Shown: one piece after another, positions 51,825-60,541 of the stretch
How the letters are laid out: the number at the start of each line of letters is the position of its first letter
Position numbering within the stretch: position 1 is the first letter of the stretch
NCBI GenBank assembly: GCA_963720775.1
Contig: CAVRGR010000003.1
Coordinates: 248,001-312,000 of the forward strand
DNA length: 64,000 bases
Direction of reading: 5' to 3'
Source of the DNA: JAENVT01 sp963720775
GTDB taxonomy: Bacteria > Actinomycetota > Acidimicrobiia > Acidimicrobiales > Ilumatobacteraceae
The notes under the pieces: model-generated
What the model was told of the DNA's origin: nothing
The model's database searches: none
What the model saw: only the letters and a program-made list of their open reading frames with translations
Made by a program: the position numbers and the translations under genes

Positions 51825-52848
51825 CCGGCTTCGTTGCAACGATGCACTGCTGAAAGCCGATTGGCTCGATCAGTCGCAGGTCGACGAAACCGGCGCTGCG
51901 CAACCAGTCGCCGAACTCCTCGCTGCTGAACGTGAAGCCGTTGACAGTGCTGGCCATCATCGTCGCCCCCATCAGAACAGCGTGCGGGTTGAGCTTGTGC
52001 TGCGGATCGCAGAAGTAGTCGGCCACGATCACTCGTCCGCCTGGTCGGAGAGCCTCGTGGGCGCGCGCAATCAAGCGGGAAGCGCCAGCGGCACCCTCGG
52101 CGCGACACACGTGGCCGAGCACGACGAGGTCGTACGACGCCGCTTCGATCTCGATCTCGAAGTAGCTGCCCGGCCGCCAGTCGCAACGGTCAGCGACTGC
52201 GAACTGGGCGGTCTTGCGCTTGGCGACTTCCAGCACCTGCGCGAAATCGTTGATGACGGCACTTCCCGACGGGCAGGCGGTGAGCGCGGCTATGGCCCAG
52301 GGCGCGCCTCCGGCGCCGAGGTCGAGTATTCGTGCGGCCGGTGTGGACGAGTAACGGATCTTCGTATCGGCTCGAGTCGCGCAGCGCCACATCGTCGTGA
52401 ACGTGCCTTCCACGAGTGGTACGTAGAACGCGGCCGGATCAAGCTCGATCGGCCGCGCCGGGCGACCGTTGCGAACGGTGTCGGCGAGCTGCGACCAGTT
52501 CTCCAAGGGGCCGGGGGCGACGCCGACGAGGTCGGCCATGCACGCCGGGCCGTCACTGGCGAGATATCGCCGAGCCGTGTCGTTGAGCTCGTAGACGTCG
52601 TTGCACTGATCGAGAAGACCGAGCGCGACGACGCTGTCGAGCAGTGCGCGGAGATGGGGGATGGACACCGAGAGCCGCTCGGCGACGCGGCGAGCTGGGC
52701 TCGGTCCGAGCTCGCCCAGCGTGTCGAAGATGTCGAGCTCCAAGGCGGCGCACAGAACGTGGTACCGACCGAATCCTTCGATCGCCGCCCACACGGGCGC
52801 CGCTGCCGGCGGTTTGTAGTCGGTCCATGGCCGACCGGTATGGGCCAT
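51805..52848 (-). CDS. SAM-dependent methyltransferase with winged-helix dimerisation domain
   Basis: The product (347 residues) has an N-terminal dimerisation/winged-helix domain (about 20-110, with LELDIFDTLGELGPSPARRVAERLSVSIPHLRALLDSVVALGLL). A Rossmann methyltransferase domain follows, with the SAM-binding motif ARILDLGAGGAPWAIAAL near residue 172 and ALRPGGRVIVADYF. This is the O-methyltransferase family 2 layout used on aromatic or polyketide substrates. ATG 52848 was chosen because the family begins there; a GTG at 52911 is possible. No clear promoter or partner gene is seen. Confidence 0.82.
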   Translation of the reverse strand: MAHTGRPWTDYKPPAAAPVWAAIEGFGRYHVLCAALELDIFDTLGELGPSPARRVAERLSVSIPHLRALLDSVVALGLLDQCNDVYELNDTARRYLASDGPACMADLVGVAPGPLENWSQLADTVRNGRPARPIELDPAAFYVPLVEGTFTTMWRCATRADTKIRYSSTPAARILDLGAGGAPWAIAALTACPSGSAVINDFAQVLEVAKRKTAQFAVADRCDWRPGSYFEIEIEAASYDLVVLGHVCRAEGAAGASRLIARAHEALRPGGRVIVADYFCDPQHKLNPHAVLMGATMMASTVNGFTFSSEEFGDWLRSAGFVDLRLIEPIGFQQCIVATKPVSSNSR

Positions 52849-52934
52849 GGTGTGCGTCTTCTTCAATTGCGGGTATGGCGCGTCGCGTCGTTCGATCACC
52901 GCCACCCCCACCGCAGTTCACCCACAACCCCCGT

Positions 52935-52977
52935 GTGGAGTGTTTCGCGCCCACCCGGGTGCCGCGCAGCACTCCAC
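52935..52977. repeat. GTGGAGTGT hairpin element, copy 7 (first of doublet C)
   Basis: This 43-base element has arms GTGGAGTG/CACTCCAC extended by CGCG pairs, and a central palindrome CACCCGGGTG. It lies between two minus-strand genes. Confidence 0.85.
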
Positions 52978-52986
52978 AGAGCGCCT

Positions 52987-53029
52987 GTGGAGTGTTTCAT
53001 GCCCGTGTGGGTGCCGCGAAACACTCCAC
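52987..53029. repeat. GTGGAGTGT hairpin element, copy 8 (second of doublet C)
   Basis: This 43-base element has arms GTGGAGTGTTTC/GAAACACTCCAC (12 perfect pairs), the best-paired copy. It starts exactly 52 bases after copy 7. Confidence 0.88.
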
Positions 53030-53044
53030 ACGAGGGTGCGTGGG

Positions 53045-54079
53045 TCATGGGCGCAGCAGGATCTTTCCGAAGAAGTCGTTGCTGGCTAGCTTGTCCTGCG
53101 CCGCGCCGGCATCGGCGAGGGCGAACTCGCAGTCGATGGCCACGGGGAAGCGCTGCTGGCAGAACGTGGTCCAGACGGGGCCGAACTCTTCTGGTCGGTA
53201 CGGATCGGAGCCTCTGATGGAGATGCCCGAATGGAACAAGTATCCGAGCGACGGGATGGTGGCCTGGTCGCCGGAGGAGTTGCCGGAGGAGACGAGTCGG
53301 CCGTGCAAGCCCAGCGCGAAGAGCGACGGCCCGAACAGTGCAGTTCCGACGTGGTCGAAGACCATGGCAACACCGGCGCCGTCTGTGAGCTCGCGGGCCC
53401 AGCGGGCCACGTCGCTGGTGCGATTGTTGAGCACGTGGTGGGCCCCGAGCTGGAGGGCGCGGTCGCACTTCTCGTCGGTGCCGGCAGTGGCCAGGATGGT
53501 TGCGCCGGCGTGCTTGGCCAAGTTGATGGCGGCAACCGATACGCCTGCGCCGGCGGCGTGGATGAGCACAGTTTCGTCGGCGCGCAGCCGACCGACCTCG
53601 AACAGCGCATGCGATGCCGTGAGCCAACACGTTGGGAAGGTCGCGGCGTGCTCGATGGGCATGTCGTCGGGTACCGGGTACACGTGGCTGGCCGGCGCGA
53701 GGCAGAGCTCGGCGTAGCCGCCGTCGGCCGTGGCACCGAGCACGCCGAGCTCTCCGAAGAGATCGCCGCGCCCGGCCAGCTTCGAGCCCTCGGGCACGCC
53801 CGACATCGACGGATCGATCACCACTCGGTCGCCGACCTCGATATTCGACACCCCGCTACCCACCTCGACGACGGTGCCGGCGATGTCCATGCCGGCGATG
53901 TGCGGATAGGTGAACCCTGGCATCTGGTACCAGCCGCCGCGCTGGAGAAGATCCAACCGATTGAGCGCGCACACCTCGACCCGCACGACGACGTCGGCGC
54001 GGCCCGGCGAAGGATCGGCGACATCGATGTGTTCCAGAACCTCGGGACCACCCGGGTGGTGGTAGGAGATTGCCTTCAC
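53045..54079 (-). CDS. zinc-binding alcohol dehydrogenase/quinone oxidoreductase family protein
   Basis: This 344-residue medium-chain dehydrogenase/reductase begins VKAISYHHPGGPEVLEHIDV, carries GMDIAGTVVEVGSGVSNIEVGDRVVI and has the NAD(P) site LIHAAGAGVSVAAINLAKHAGATILATAGTDEK. It is the quinone-oxidoreductase-like branch and lacks most of the structural-zinc cysteines. The start is GTG 54079, overlapping the stop of the upstream permease (GTGA), which places it in the BMP importer operon as the last gene. It may carry out a reduction or oxidation of the imported compound. Doublet C follows it. Confidence 0.87.
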   Translation of the reverse strand: MKAISYHHPGGPEVLEHIDVADPSPGRADVVVRVEVCALNRLDLLQRGGWYQMPGFTYPHIAGMDIAGTVVEVGSGVSNIEVGDRVVIDPSMSGVPEGSKLAGRGDLFGELGVLGATADGGYAELCLAPASHVYPVPDDMPIEHAATFPTCWLTASHALFEVGRLRADETVLIHAAGAGVSVAAINLAKHAGATILATAGTDEKCDRALQLGAHHVLNNRTSDVARWARELTDGAGVAMVFDHVGTALFGPSLFALGLHGRLVSSGNSSGDQATIPSLGYLFHSGISIRGSDPYRPEEFGPVWTTFCQQRFPVAIDCEFALADAGAAQDKLASNDFFGKILLRP

Positions 54080-55014
54080 TTCAGGCCCCTGATGAACGGC
54101 CGAGCCAGCGCGCCCGGCTGCCGAACGCGTTTGGCGAAGACGGCCATCGCCACGATGGTGACCACGTTGGGGGCCATGGCCAGGAATGCCGGATCGATCG
54201 ACTTGTAGCCGAGCGATGGGATCGTCAAGACGAATGAGCCCACCAGGCCGAAGACCACGCAACCGGCAACGGTGCCCTTCAACGTCCAGCCGCCGAAGAT
54301 GACGGCAGCGATGGCGATGTAGCCGCGCCCACCGATCAGGGAATCCTCGAACTTGCCGGCGCGGGCGAACAAGAAGTAGCCACCGCCGAGGCCGGCCAAC
54401 ATTCCGGTGAGGTAGATGGTTTGCCTGCGGAGCTTGTTGACGTGAAGTCCCGACACGTCGGATGCGTTCGGGTCTTCACCGATGGCACGGACCTCGAGTC
54501 CCCATCGTGTGCGATAGATCAACCACCAGACCAATGGCACGATGGGGTACACGAGGTACAGCACCCAGGGCTGGTCGAACAGCGCGGGTCCCACCAGTGG
54601 GATGCGCGACACCAAAGGAATGGAGACGCGCCGAACGACGGCCGACTTGGGGTTGATCGAACTCGTGAGGAATCCGACGAGGCCGAGCACGAGCACGTTG
54701 AGCACCAGTCCTACCACGAACTGATCGGCGGGCAGGCGGTGGCTCATGTTGGCTTGGATGGCCGCGACGATCAACCCGGCCAGTGCCGCGAACAGCAGAC
54801 CGACCCAGACCGAGTGGGTGGCGTTGACACCGATCGCCGCCGAGAAAGCACCCCCCAACATCATCCCCTCCAGCGAGATGTTGATGGTGCCGGCCTTCTC
54901 GGCGATGAGCTCCCCGGATGCGGCGAACAGCAAGACGACGGCGGCGATGACAGCGTTGCGGTAGGCGCTGGTGTTGGTGGCGATGTCGCCGAAGGCAGAG
55001 AAGAAGTTGCCCAT
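54076..55014 (-). CDS. BMP-type (nucleoside) ABC transporter permease 2
   Basis: This 312-residue permease of the branched-chain/sugar (BPD_transp_2) family has eight to ten helices. The block AGTINISLEGMMLGGAFSAAIG and LYRTRWGLEVRAIGEDPNASDVSGLHV are typical of the second permease of nucleoside importers such as YufQ/NupC-type systems. It lies 3 bases after permease 1 and overlaps the dehydrogenase start. It forms the channel together with permease 1. Confidence 0.9.
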   Translation of the reverse strand: MGNFFSAFGDIATNTSAYRNAVIAAVVLLFAASGELIAEKAGTINISLEGMMLGGAFSAAIGVNATHSVWVGLLFAALAGLIVAAIQANMSHRLPADQFVVGLVLNVLVLGLVGFLTSSINPKSAVVRRVSIPLVSRIPLVGPALFDQPWVLYLVYPIVPLVWWLIYRTRWGLEVRAIGEDPNASDVSGLHVNKLRRQTIYLTGMLAGLGGGYFLFARAGKFEDSLIGGRGYIAIAAVIFGGWTLKGTVAGCVVFGLVGSFVLTIPSLGYKSIDPAFLAMAPNVVTIVAMAVFAKRVRQPGALARPFIRGLK

Positions 55015-55017
55015 TGG

Positions 55018-56172
55018 TCAGACCCTCGCGCTCGCTGCGGCCATCGCTCGGCGTCGCTCGCGTACATAGAGAATTGCCGGTGGCAGGAGCATGGCCAGAA
55101 CAAGAAGGCCCTGCACGACATCGGCAATGCGACCAGAGACGCCAGTGGCCCGAAGGAAACCTGTGCCGGTTCGCATGCAGCCGAACAGGAACGCAACGAA
55201 GATCAGCACCATCACCCGCTGACGAGCTACGAGTGCCGCCAGCAGCCCGGCGAAGCCGATCCCGGCACCGAAGTTGTCGACCAGTTGGTAGGGCCCGAAA
55301 TCTCCGCCGGCCAACATCACGCCGCCGGCAAGGCCGGCAAAGCTGCCAGACACGAGCATTGCACCGATCCCGTAACGACGCTCGTCAACTCCAGCCCGGT
55401 GAGCGGTTCGTGGGTTGCGACCGAGCATTCGCAGCCGGAACCCGACAACCGAGCGATCGATGACCAGCCACACAACGACAGCCAGCACCAACGCGATCAA
55501 GACACTGATCGGGAACTCGTTGCCGAACCAGGTGACACGCGGGATGCGGGTGTTGGCAGCGAGCGGCTGGCTGACCTGATTGCGGTTGGCGCGTGTCTCC
55601 GCAGGCGCCAGCAGCAGCCATGGCTTGCGCAGGCCCCAACCCATCAGGTTCGCGGCGACGCTGCCCATCAGCAACGTGCTGAGCACCTCGGGCACGTTGC
55701 GGTAGTAACGCAGTGCACCGGCGATGCCCGCCCATGCTGCGCCTCCGGCAATTCCGGCGATCATGGCGATGATGAGCACCATCGGGCCGGGGCCGCCGAG
55801 GCGCACACCGACGTAGGCGGCGAAGCACGCCCCGATCACCAACTGGCCTTCCTGGCCGATGTTCACCAGCCCTGCCCGTCCGTTGACGACGGTTCCGAGG
55901 GCGACGAGCAAGATCGGTGCTGTGGCCCCCAAGGTGATGCCCCAGCGCCCGGGCTTCAGGAGGCTGCCGTTGAGTATCGCCGTATAGACGTTCATCCACG
56001 AGCCGCCCGTTGCGGCAACGCAGATCGCCGCAATGGCAAGGGCGACGAACAAGCAGATCGCATAGAGGGCTACGACTTCGGACGTGACACCGAACCTCGA
56101 CCGTTGCAGCGCCGCGGCGGCGACTTCATCCTCTTCTGGTTCTGTGACGATGTGTTCGCCGACATCACTCAT
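55018..56172 (-). CDS. BMP-type (nucleoside) ABC transporter permease 1
   Basis: This 384-residue permease has about ten helices and a cytoplasmic N-terminal extension of about 30 residues rich in Glu and Asp. Family signatures are GRAGLVNIGQEGQLVIGACFAAYV, and GFRLRMLGRNPRTAHRAGVDERR in the loop that contacts the ATPase. It overlaps the ATPase stop by 8 bases. It pairs with permease 2 in a YufP/YufQ-type nucleoside importer. Confidence 0.9.
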   Translation of the reverse strand: MSDVGEHIVTEPEEDEVAAAALQRSRFGVTSEVVALYAICLFVALAIAAICVAATGGSWMNVYTAILNGSLLKPGRWGITLGATAPILLVALGTVVNGRAGLVNIGQEGQLVIGACFAAYVGVRLGGPGPMVLIIAMIAGIAGGAAWAGIAGALRYYRNVPEVLSTLLMGSVAANLMGWGLRKPWLLLAPAETRANRNQVSQPLAANTRIPRVTWFGNEFPISVLIALVLAVVVWLVIDRSVVGFRLRMLGRNPRTAHRAGVDERRYGIGAMLVSGSFAGLAGGVMLAGGDFGPYQLVDNFGAGIGFAGLLAALVARQRVMVLIFVAFLFGCMRTGTGFLRATGVSGRIADVVQGLLVLAMLLPPAILYVRERRRAMAAASARV

Positions 56173-57745
56173 TGGCGCCCCCCATCATGAGGCCGAGCGC
56201 GGCGATGTCGACGTCGTCGCGGCGCATCTCGCCGACGATTCGCCCGTTCGACATCACCACGATCCGGTCGGCTAGATCGAGGATCTCTTCCAGTTCGGTG
56301 GAGATCAAAAGTACCCCGACTCCGCTTTCGGCCGCGGCGCGCAACTGTGCCGACATGTACTCGATCGCGCCGACGTCGAGGCCGCGCGTCGGTTGCGCCG
56401 CCACGAGCACGCGAGGTTCGTGGGAAAGCTCGCGTGCGAGTACGACTCGCTGCTGGTTGCCACCGCTCAGCGACCACATCGGAGCGTTTGGCCCGGTGCA
56501 CATGATGTCGAACCTGTCGATGAGCCGTGTTGCCTGTTCGTTCATCTGCGATGGCTTCATCCAGCCGCGACGGGCCACCCGCTGAGGGTCGGCGATGAAG
56601 ATGTTCTCGGCGACGTTGAAGTCGAGAACGCAACCGCTGTCGTGGCGGTCTTCGGGGATGACAGCGATACCCGCTCTGGCCATGGCCCCCGCATCACCGG
56701 CTTCGACGGAGCAGCCGTCGATTTCGACGCGGCCATCGGTGAGCGAACACAGACTCGACAACAAATCGCCCAACGGTCGTTGGCCGTTGCCCTCGACACC
56801 GGCAACGCCGACGATCTCACCGGCAGAGACGGAGAGGCTGAGGTGATCGAGCAAGAGTCGGCCGTCGCGCCCAACCACGCAGGCGTCGACGAGGCTCAGC
56901 ACCGGTTGGAGGTCGGGCGGGTGCGTCGGCGCGCTACGGCGGCTTGATGTGTCGACCACCCCGAAGGCGGCATGCTCGCTGCGTAACGTGACATCTCGTC
57001 CGACCATGGCGCGGGCGAGCATTGCAGCGTCGCTGCCGGCCGTCGGTCGAGTGTCGATGACCTTGCCGTCGCGCATGATCGTGATCTCGTCGCTGGCCGA
57101 GATGACCTCGGCGAGCTTGTGGCTGACGAGGGCGACAGTCTTGCCCTCGCCTTCGACGACGCGTCGTAGGGCGGCGAACAGGAACTGTGATTCACCGGGC
57201 GAGAGCACCGACGTCGGCTCGTCGAAGACCAAGATGTCGGGGTCGCGGCGCAGGCACTTGATGATCTCGACGCGTTGGCGCATCCCCGCCGTCAGGTTGG
57301 AAATGCGATCGTCAGGGTCGATCTCGAGACCGTACTGCTCGCTGATCTCGCCCACCCGTCTACGGACCCGCCCTGGGTCGAGCCTGCCGGTGTCTCCGAG
57401 GGCGACGTTCTCCCACACGGTCAACGGCTCGACCAGGCTGAAGTGCTGATGCACCATGGCGATGCCCATCCTTGCTGCCTGGACGGGATCACCGATCCGC
57501 ACAGGTTCGCCGCGCAACCGGATCTGCCCGGCGTCGGGCAGGACCAACCCGATGAGCATCTTCATCAGGGTCGACTTGCCGGCCCCGTTCTCGCCGAGGA
57601 TGCCGTGAATTCGCCCGCTGTGCAGCGCCAGGTTGACATGATCGCAGGCCACGACGCGCCCGAACCGTTTGGAGATGTCGATGAACTCCGCGGCGGGCGG
57701 GGAGTCGAGCTCCCCGCCCACGCGGTGATCAAGCGCAGACGTCAC
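56165..57745 (-). CDS. BMP-type ABC transporter ATPase with two nucleotide-binding domains
   Basis: This 526-residue RbsA/YufO-type protein has two ABC domains. The first has Walker A GENGAGKSTLMKMLIG and Walker B ILVFDEPTSVLSPGE; the signature is LTAGMRQRVEIIK. The second has the degenerate GVEGNGQRPLGDLL in place of Walker A, LSGGNQQRVVLARELS as signature and VLVAAQPTRGLDVGAIEY as Walker B. A degenerate second Walker A is usual in this family. It energises uptake through the two permeases. Confidence 0.92.
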   Translation of the reverse strand: MTSALDHRVGGELDSPPAAEFIDISKRFGRVVACDHVNLALHSGRIHGILGENGAGKSTLMKMLIGLVLPDAGQIRLRGEPVRIGDPVQAARMGIAMVHQHFSLVEPLTVWENVALGDTGRLDPGRVRRRVGEISEQYGLEIDPDDRISNLTAGMRQRVEIIKCLRRDPDILVFDEPTSVLSPGESQFLFAALRRVVEGEGKTVALVSHKLAEVISASDEITIMRDGKVIDTRPTAGSDAAMLARAMVGRDVTLRSEHAAFGVVDTSSRRSAPTHPPDLQPVLSLVDACVVGRDGRLLLDHLSLSVSAGEIVGVAGVEGNGQRPLGDLLSSLCSLTDGRVEIDGCSVEAGDAGAMARAGIAVIPEDRHDSGCVLDFNVAENIFIADPQRVARRGWMKPSQMNEQATRLIDRFDIMCTGPNAPMWSLSGGNQQRVVLARELSHEPRVLVAAQPTRGLDVGAIEYMSAQLRAAAESGVGVLLISTELEEILDLADRIVVMSNGRIVGEMRRDDVDIAALGLMMGGANE

Positions 57746-57754
57746 AGCCGGCGG

Positions 57755-58954
57755 TCAGGCCGGTGCAAATGCTTTGCCGGCGATCTCACCCAATTGCGCG
57801 GCGAAATCTCCGTTGGCGATCTTGGCGTAGAGGTCGTCCATCGCCTTTTGCTGGTCGGGCGTTGCATTGCAGATCTCGGCGCCCGGTTCGGGGTCGACGC
57901 CAACCTTGAACTGCTTGATGTCGCCCTCTTTGAACTGGCCGGCGATGATCAACTTCATGACGGCCTTGACGTAATCGCCGCCGTCGAACTTCACGTCGAC
58001 GTCGTATTTCAAGCCCTGACCGTCTTTGCACAGGCCTGACTTCCCTGCACTCAGGGCGATGATGCCAGCGGTGTTGGCCATCTGCACGACCGGCTTCAGG
58101 GCTCCGCCGAGGTACGGGTAGACGGCATCCACGCCGTTGTCGAGCGCCGTCTGCAGCGCCGCGGTGGCGTTGGCCGTGTTGTCGAAGTCGTACTGGTGGT
58201 CGCCGCTGGGCACATACGTGTAGGTGTACGACGGATCGACCAGCTTCAGGCCGACATCGAACGACAGGTAGGACTGCTTCTCGAAGCCGAGGTCGCAGCA
58301 ACCGATGAAGACGACCGAGTCGCCACCCTTCTCCTTGAGCTTCAAACCCGTGGCATAGCCGGCGGCCAAGTTGATCTCGCCACCGTCGTCAGTGCTTTGG
58401 GCGAGGCCTGGGTTGGCCGGGAACCCCGCGCCGCAGTTGCAGTACCAGAAGATGTCGGGGTACTTGGCGATCAGATCGGGAAGCGGCTCGGCGATCTCGG
58501 ACGCGCCGACGATGATGACATCGACTCCCTGCTGGGCGAGGTCACCAATCGCGGTTGCCGCATCGGCAGCTTCGATCTTGTCGACCACGATCGGCGCTTC
58601 GAAGCCGTTGTCGATGGACAGCTGCTTTGCCGCATCGACCACTGCCTGGTAGTAAGCACCGTCGTCGGCGGGCCCGGCGGCCGCAATGCCGAACTGGACC
58701 TTGCCGTCATGGTTGGTGTCGAGCGGGCTCGGTGCAGGCGCAGTGCTGGCCGTGACCTCGGTGGCCACGGGTTCCGTCGCCGTGGGCTGGGTGGCCGTCG
58801 GTTCTGTGGCCGTCGGTTCGGTGGCTACGGGCGTCGGAGCGGCAGTCGTCGAGCTCGACTTGCTGTCGCTGCCGCACGCCGCGGCGATGATCGATGTCGC
58901 GGCCAGCGCGATCAGCACTCGGCTGATGCGATGACCTGATTGCTTGCTCTTCAC
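57755..58954 (-). CDS. BMP-family (Med/PnrA-like) substrate-binding lipoprotein
   Basis: The 399-residue lipoprotein has the lipobox IIAAAC (Cys27) and a Thr/Ala/Pro/Glu-rich repeat linker. The PnrA-like binding domain follows: VQFGIAAAGPADDGAYYQAVVDAAKQL, GVDVIIVGASEIAEPLPDLIAKYPDIFWYCNCG and AVYPYLGGALKPVVQMA. Members mostly bind purine nucleosides. It is the first gene of a five-gene operon with the ATPase, two permeases and a quinone oxidoreductase. The operator-like site 2 lies 25-41 bases before its start, linking it to the two amidohydrolase units. Confidence 0.9.
   Translation of the reverse strand: MKSKQSGHRISRVLIALAATSIIAAACGSDSKSSSTTAAPTPVATEPTATEPTATQPTATEPVATEVTASTAPAPSPLDTNHDGKVQFGIAAAGPADDGAYYQAVVDAAKQLSIDNGFEAPIVVDKIEAADAATAIGDLAQQGVDVIIVGASEIAEPLPDLIAKYPDIFWYCNCGAGFPANPGLAQSTDDGGEINLAAGYATGLKLKEKGGDSVVFIGCCDLGFEKQSYLSFDVGLKLVDPSYTYTYVPSGDHQYDFDNTANATAALQTALDNGVDAVYPYLGGALKPVVQMANTAGIIALSAGKSGLCKDGQGLKYDVDVKFDGGDYVKAVMKLIIAGQFKEGDIKQFKVGVDPEPGAEICNATPDQQKAMDDLYAKIANGDFAAQLGEIAGKAFAPA
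58750..58837 (-). repeat. tandem 18-base repeat in the BMP lipoprotein linker
   Basis: Several 18-base units encode the six-residue repeat TATEPT/TATQPT/VATEVT just after the lipid anchor. They give a flexible extracellular tether of probably variable length. Confidence 0.7.
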
Positions 58955-58978
58955 GTCGGTTCTCCCCTTTTGTCCGCG

Positions 58979-58995
58979 GACTGATGGTCAGACCA
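58979..58995. promoter_or_regulatory. operator-like palindrome, site 2
   Basis: GGACTGA-TGG-TCAGACC, with TGGTCAGACCA inside, lies directly upstream of the BMP importer operon (start 58954). It shares 14 to 16 consecutive bases with sites 1 and 3. Confidence 0.7.
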
Positions 58996-59000
58996 TTGCC

Positions 59001-59024
59001 GTCGCGACGAACCATAGTCGCGAC
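59001..59024. promoter_or_regulatory. paired GTCGCGAC palindromes
   Basis: Two copies of the self-complementary octamer GTCGCGAC lie 16 bases apart (59001, 59017). They could form one hairpin ending the amidohydrolase 2 transcript, or be a second operator for the importer. The octamers flank TATGGT on the minus strand, a possible -10. Confidence 0.4.
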
Positions 59025-59049
59025 GAGGAAAGGGCTGGGACTCGGAATG

Positions 59050-60480
59050 TTAAAACTGTGGGAACTTGGCCATGTCGGGCAGGCCCGAGCGCAGCGTGAT
59101 CGCCTCGCCAGCGGCTTGGGCCGCCGCCCACAGGGCATCTTCATCGATCGTCGTCATCCGTCCGCCTTCGACGACCATGCGTCCATCGACGAACACGGTG
59201 TGCACGCTGCGCCCGTCCGCCGACCACACGAGTTGATTCATCACGTTGAGCAGTGGGCGCCATTCGGGACGATCGATGTCGTGCAGCACCACATCGGCCT
59301 TCTTGCCCAGCTCGAGGGAGCCGATCTCATGGTCGAGCAACATGGTTCGTGCTCCGCCGAGCGTGGCCATCTCGTACGCCATCTCCGCCGGGAACATCTG
59401 CGGGTCGGTGCGCGCATCCTTGAACAAGCCGGCGACGAGGTAGGTGGCGCGGTGCATGTCGGAGTAGTTCGATGCGTTGTTGCCATCGGTGCCGATGCTG
59501 ACGTTGATGCCGGCCTGCATCATCTCCGGCATCTTGCCGATCTGGGTGACGCCGTAACTGACCTTGAGCGCGGTCGTAGGGCAGTGCGCAACCGAGAGTC
59601 GGGCCTTCGCCATCGCCTTGATCTCGGCGGCATCGACGTGTACGCAGTGGGTGATGGCCACATCCTGCGCGAGCACACCCAGCTCGTCGAGATGGATCAT
59701 CGGGCGCTGACCGAACTCGGCAATGAAGCCGTCGGGGTCGATCTTGGCAGGTGACATGTGGAAGCTCATTCCGACACCGTGCTCGGTGGCCAGCGAACGC
59801 GCCGCCTTCCACAACGGGTCGGAGCACGTGGTGTGCCCGACCACGATCGACCAGGCGCCGATGCGATCATTGGCGACGGACTTGAAGTCGGTGAGTTGTC
59901 GCTGCAGGTGGCCGATCGCCTGGTCGGTGGACTGCCGGTACACACCTGGTTCCGGTGGCAGGTCCCACACCCAACGGCCGACGCGACCGCGAATGCCGAC
60001 CTCGACGAGTCCGTCGATCACCTCGTCGAGAAACCGGATCGTGCCCGCTTCCAGGAAGGTCGTGGTGCCCGACTTGAGCATCTCCACAGCGGCCAGCTGG
60101 GCGGAAAGGCGCTCCTCGGCCGCGGTGTAGACGGAGTAGAGCTGGCACAACCACACGAACACGTTCTCCTCGAACGGGGTGTCGTCGGGTACGTAGCCGC
60201 GGGTGAGCGGCTCGCCGGTGATGTGGATGTGGCTGTTGACCAGTCCCGGTGTCACCACGAAGTGGTCGCCGCCGACCACCGCCGCACCCGGGTACCGAGC
60301 GGCGAGATCGGACCGCTTGCCGACGGCAACGATCCGGTCACCTTGCAGCACGACAGCGCCGTCGCGGATGATGTCGCGAGTCGCGTTCATCGTCACGACC
60401 TGCTTGCCGGCGACCAGGGTCGCCTCGTCGTCGACGCTCGGCGGAGGCCCGGACGGCAGCCCGGATGGCAGCAGAGTCAC
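59050..60480 (-). CDS. amidohydrolase/deaminase (TRZ/ATZ family), paralog 2
   Basis: This 476-residue metal hydrolase is clearly paralogous to the one at 49330. Metal ligands are NSHIH (H84, H86), the histidine in MSFHMSPAK, the histidine in AITHCVHVDAAE and the aspartate in NVSIGTDGNNASN. GSLELGKKADVVLHD closes the C-terminal sandwich. The start is GTG 60480. It diverges from a VOC gene across the site-3 palindrome, repeating the arrangement seen at 50703/50764. A role in hydrolytic deamination or dechlorination-like removal of a group from a ring is inferred from the family. Confidence 0.88.
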   Translation of the reverse strand: MTLLPSGLPSGPPPSVDDEATLVAGKQVVTMNATRDIIRDGAVVLQGDRIVAVGKRSDLAARYPGAAVVGGDHFVVTPGLVNSHIHITGEPLTRGYVPDDTPFEENVFVWLCQLYSVYTAAEERLSAQLAAVEMLKSGTTTFLEAGTIRFLDEVIDGLVEVGIRGRVGRWVWDLPPEPGVYRQSTDQAIGHLQRQLTDFKSVANDRIGAWSIVVGHTTCSDPLWKAARSLATEHGVGMSFHMSPAKIDPDGFIAEFGQRPMIHLDELGVLAQDVAITHCVHVDAAEIKAMAKARLSVAHCPTTALKVSYGVTQIGKMPEMMQAGINVSIGTDGNNASNYSDMHRATYLVAGLFKDARTDPQMFPAEMAYEMATLGGARTMLLDHEIGSLELGKKADVVLHDIDRPEWRPLLNVMNQLVWSADGRSVHTVFVDGRMVVEGGRMTTIDEDALWAAAQAAGEAITLRSGLPDMAKFPQF

Positions 60481-60503
60481 GGTCGGAAAGTAGTGCCTCC
60501 GAA

Positions 60504-60521
60504 GGTCTGACCATCAGTCCA
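60504..60521. promoter_or_regulatory. operator-like palindrome, site 3
   Basis: GGTCTGACCATCAGTCCA is the reverse complement of the site-2 form. It lies between the divergent amidohydrolase 2 (60480) and VOC (60542) genes. Confidence 0.7.
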
Positions 60522-60528
60522 ACGATGC

Positions 60529-60534
60529 TACGTT
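60529..60534 (+). promoter_or_regulatory. -10 box of a leaderless promoter
   Basis: TACGTT ends 7 bases before the ATG at 60542. TCTGAC, 17 bases upstream, could serve as a -35 and lies inside the site-3 palindrome. Confidence 0.45.
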
Positions 60535-60541
60535 CGCGCCC

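Noticed and set aside
54421..56190. Long plus-strand open frame over the importer permeases
   Set aside because: It is antisense to two clear membrane permeases and is His/Gln/Asp-rich in the usual shadow pattern.
50724..60521. Calling the shared operator a true fatty-acid FadR site
   Set aside because: The core fits the FadR/GntR form, but the genes are not fatty-acid genes and no regulator is present, so only the binding-site type was inferred.
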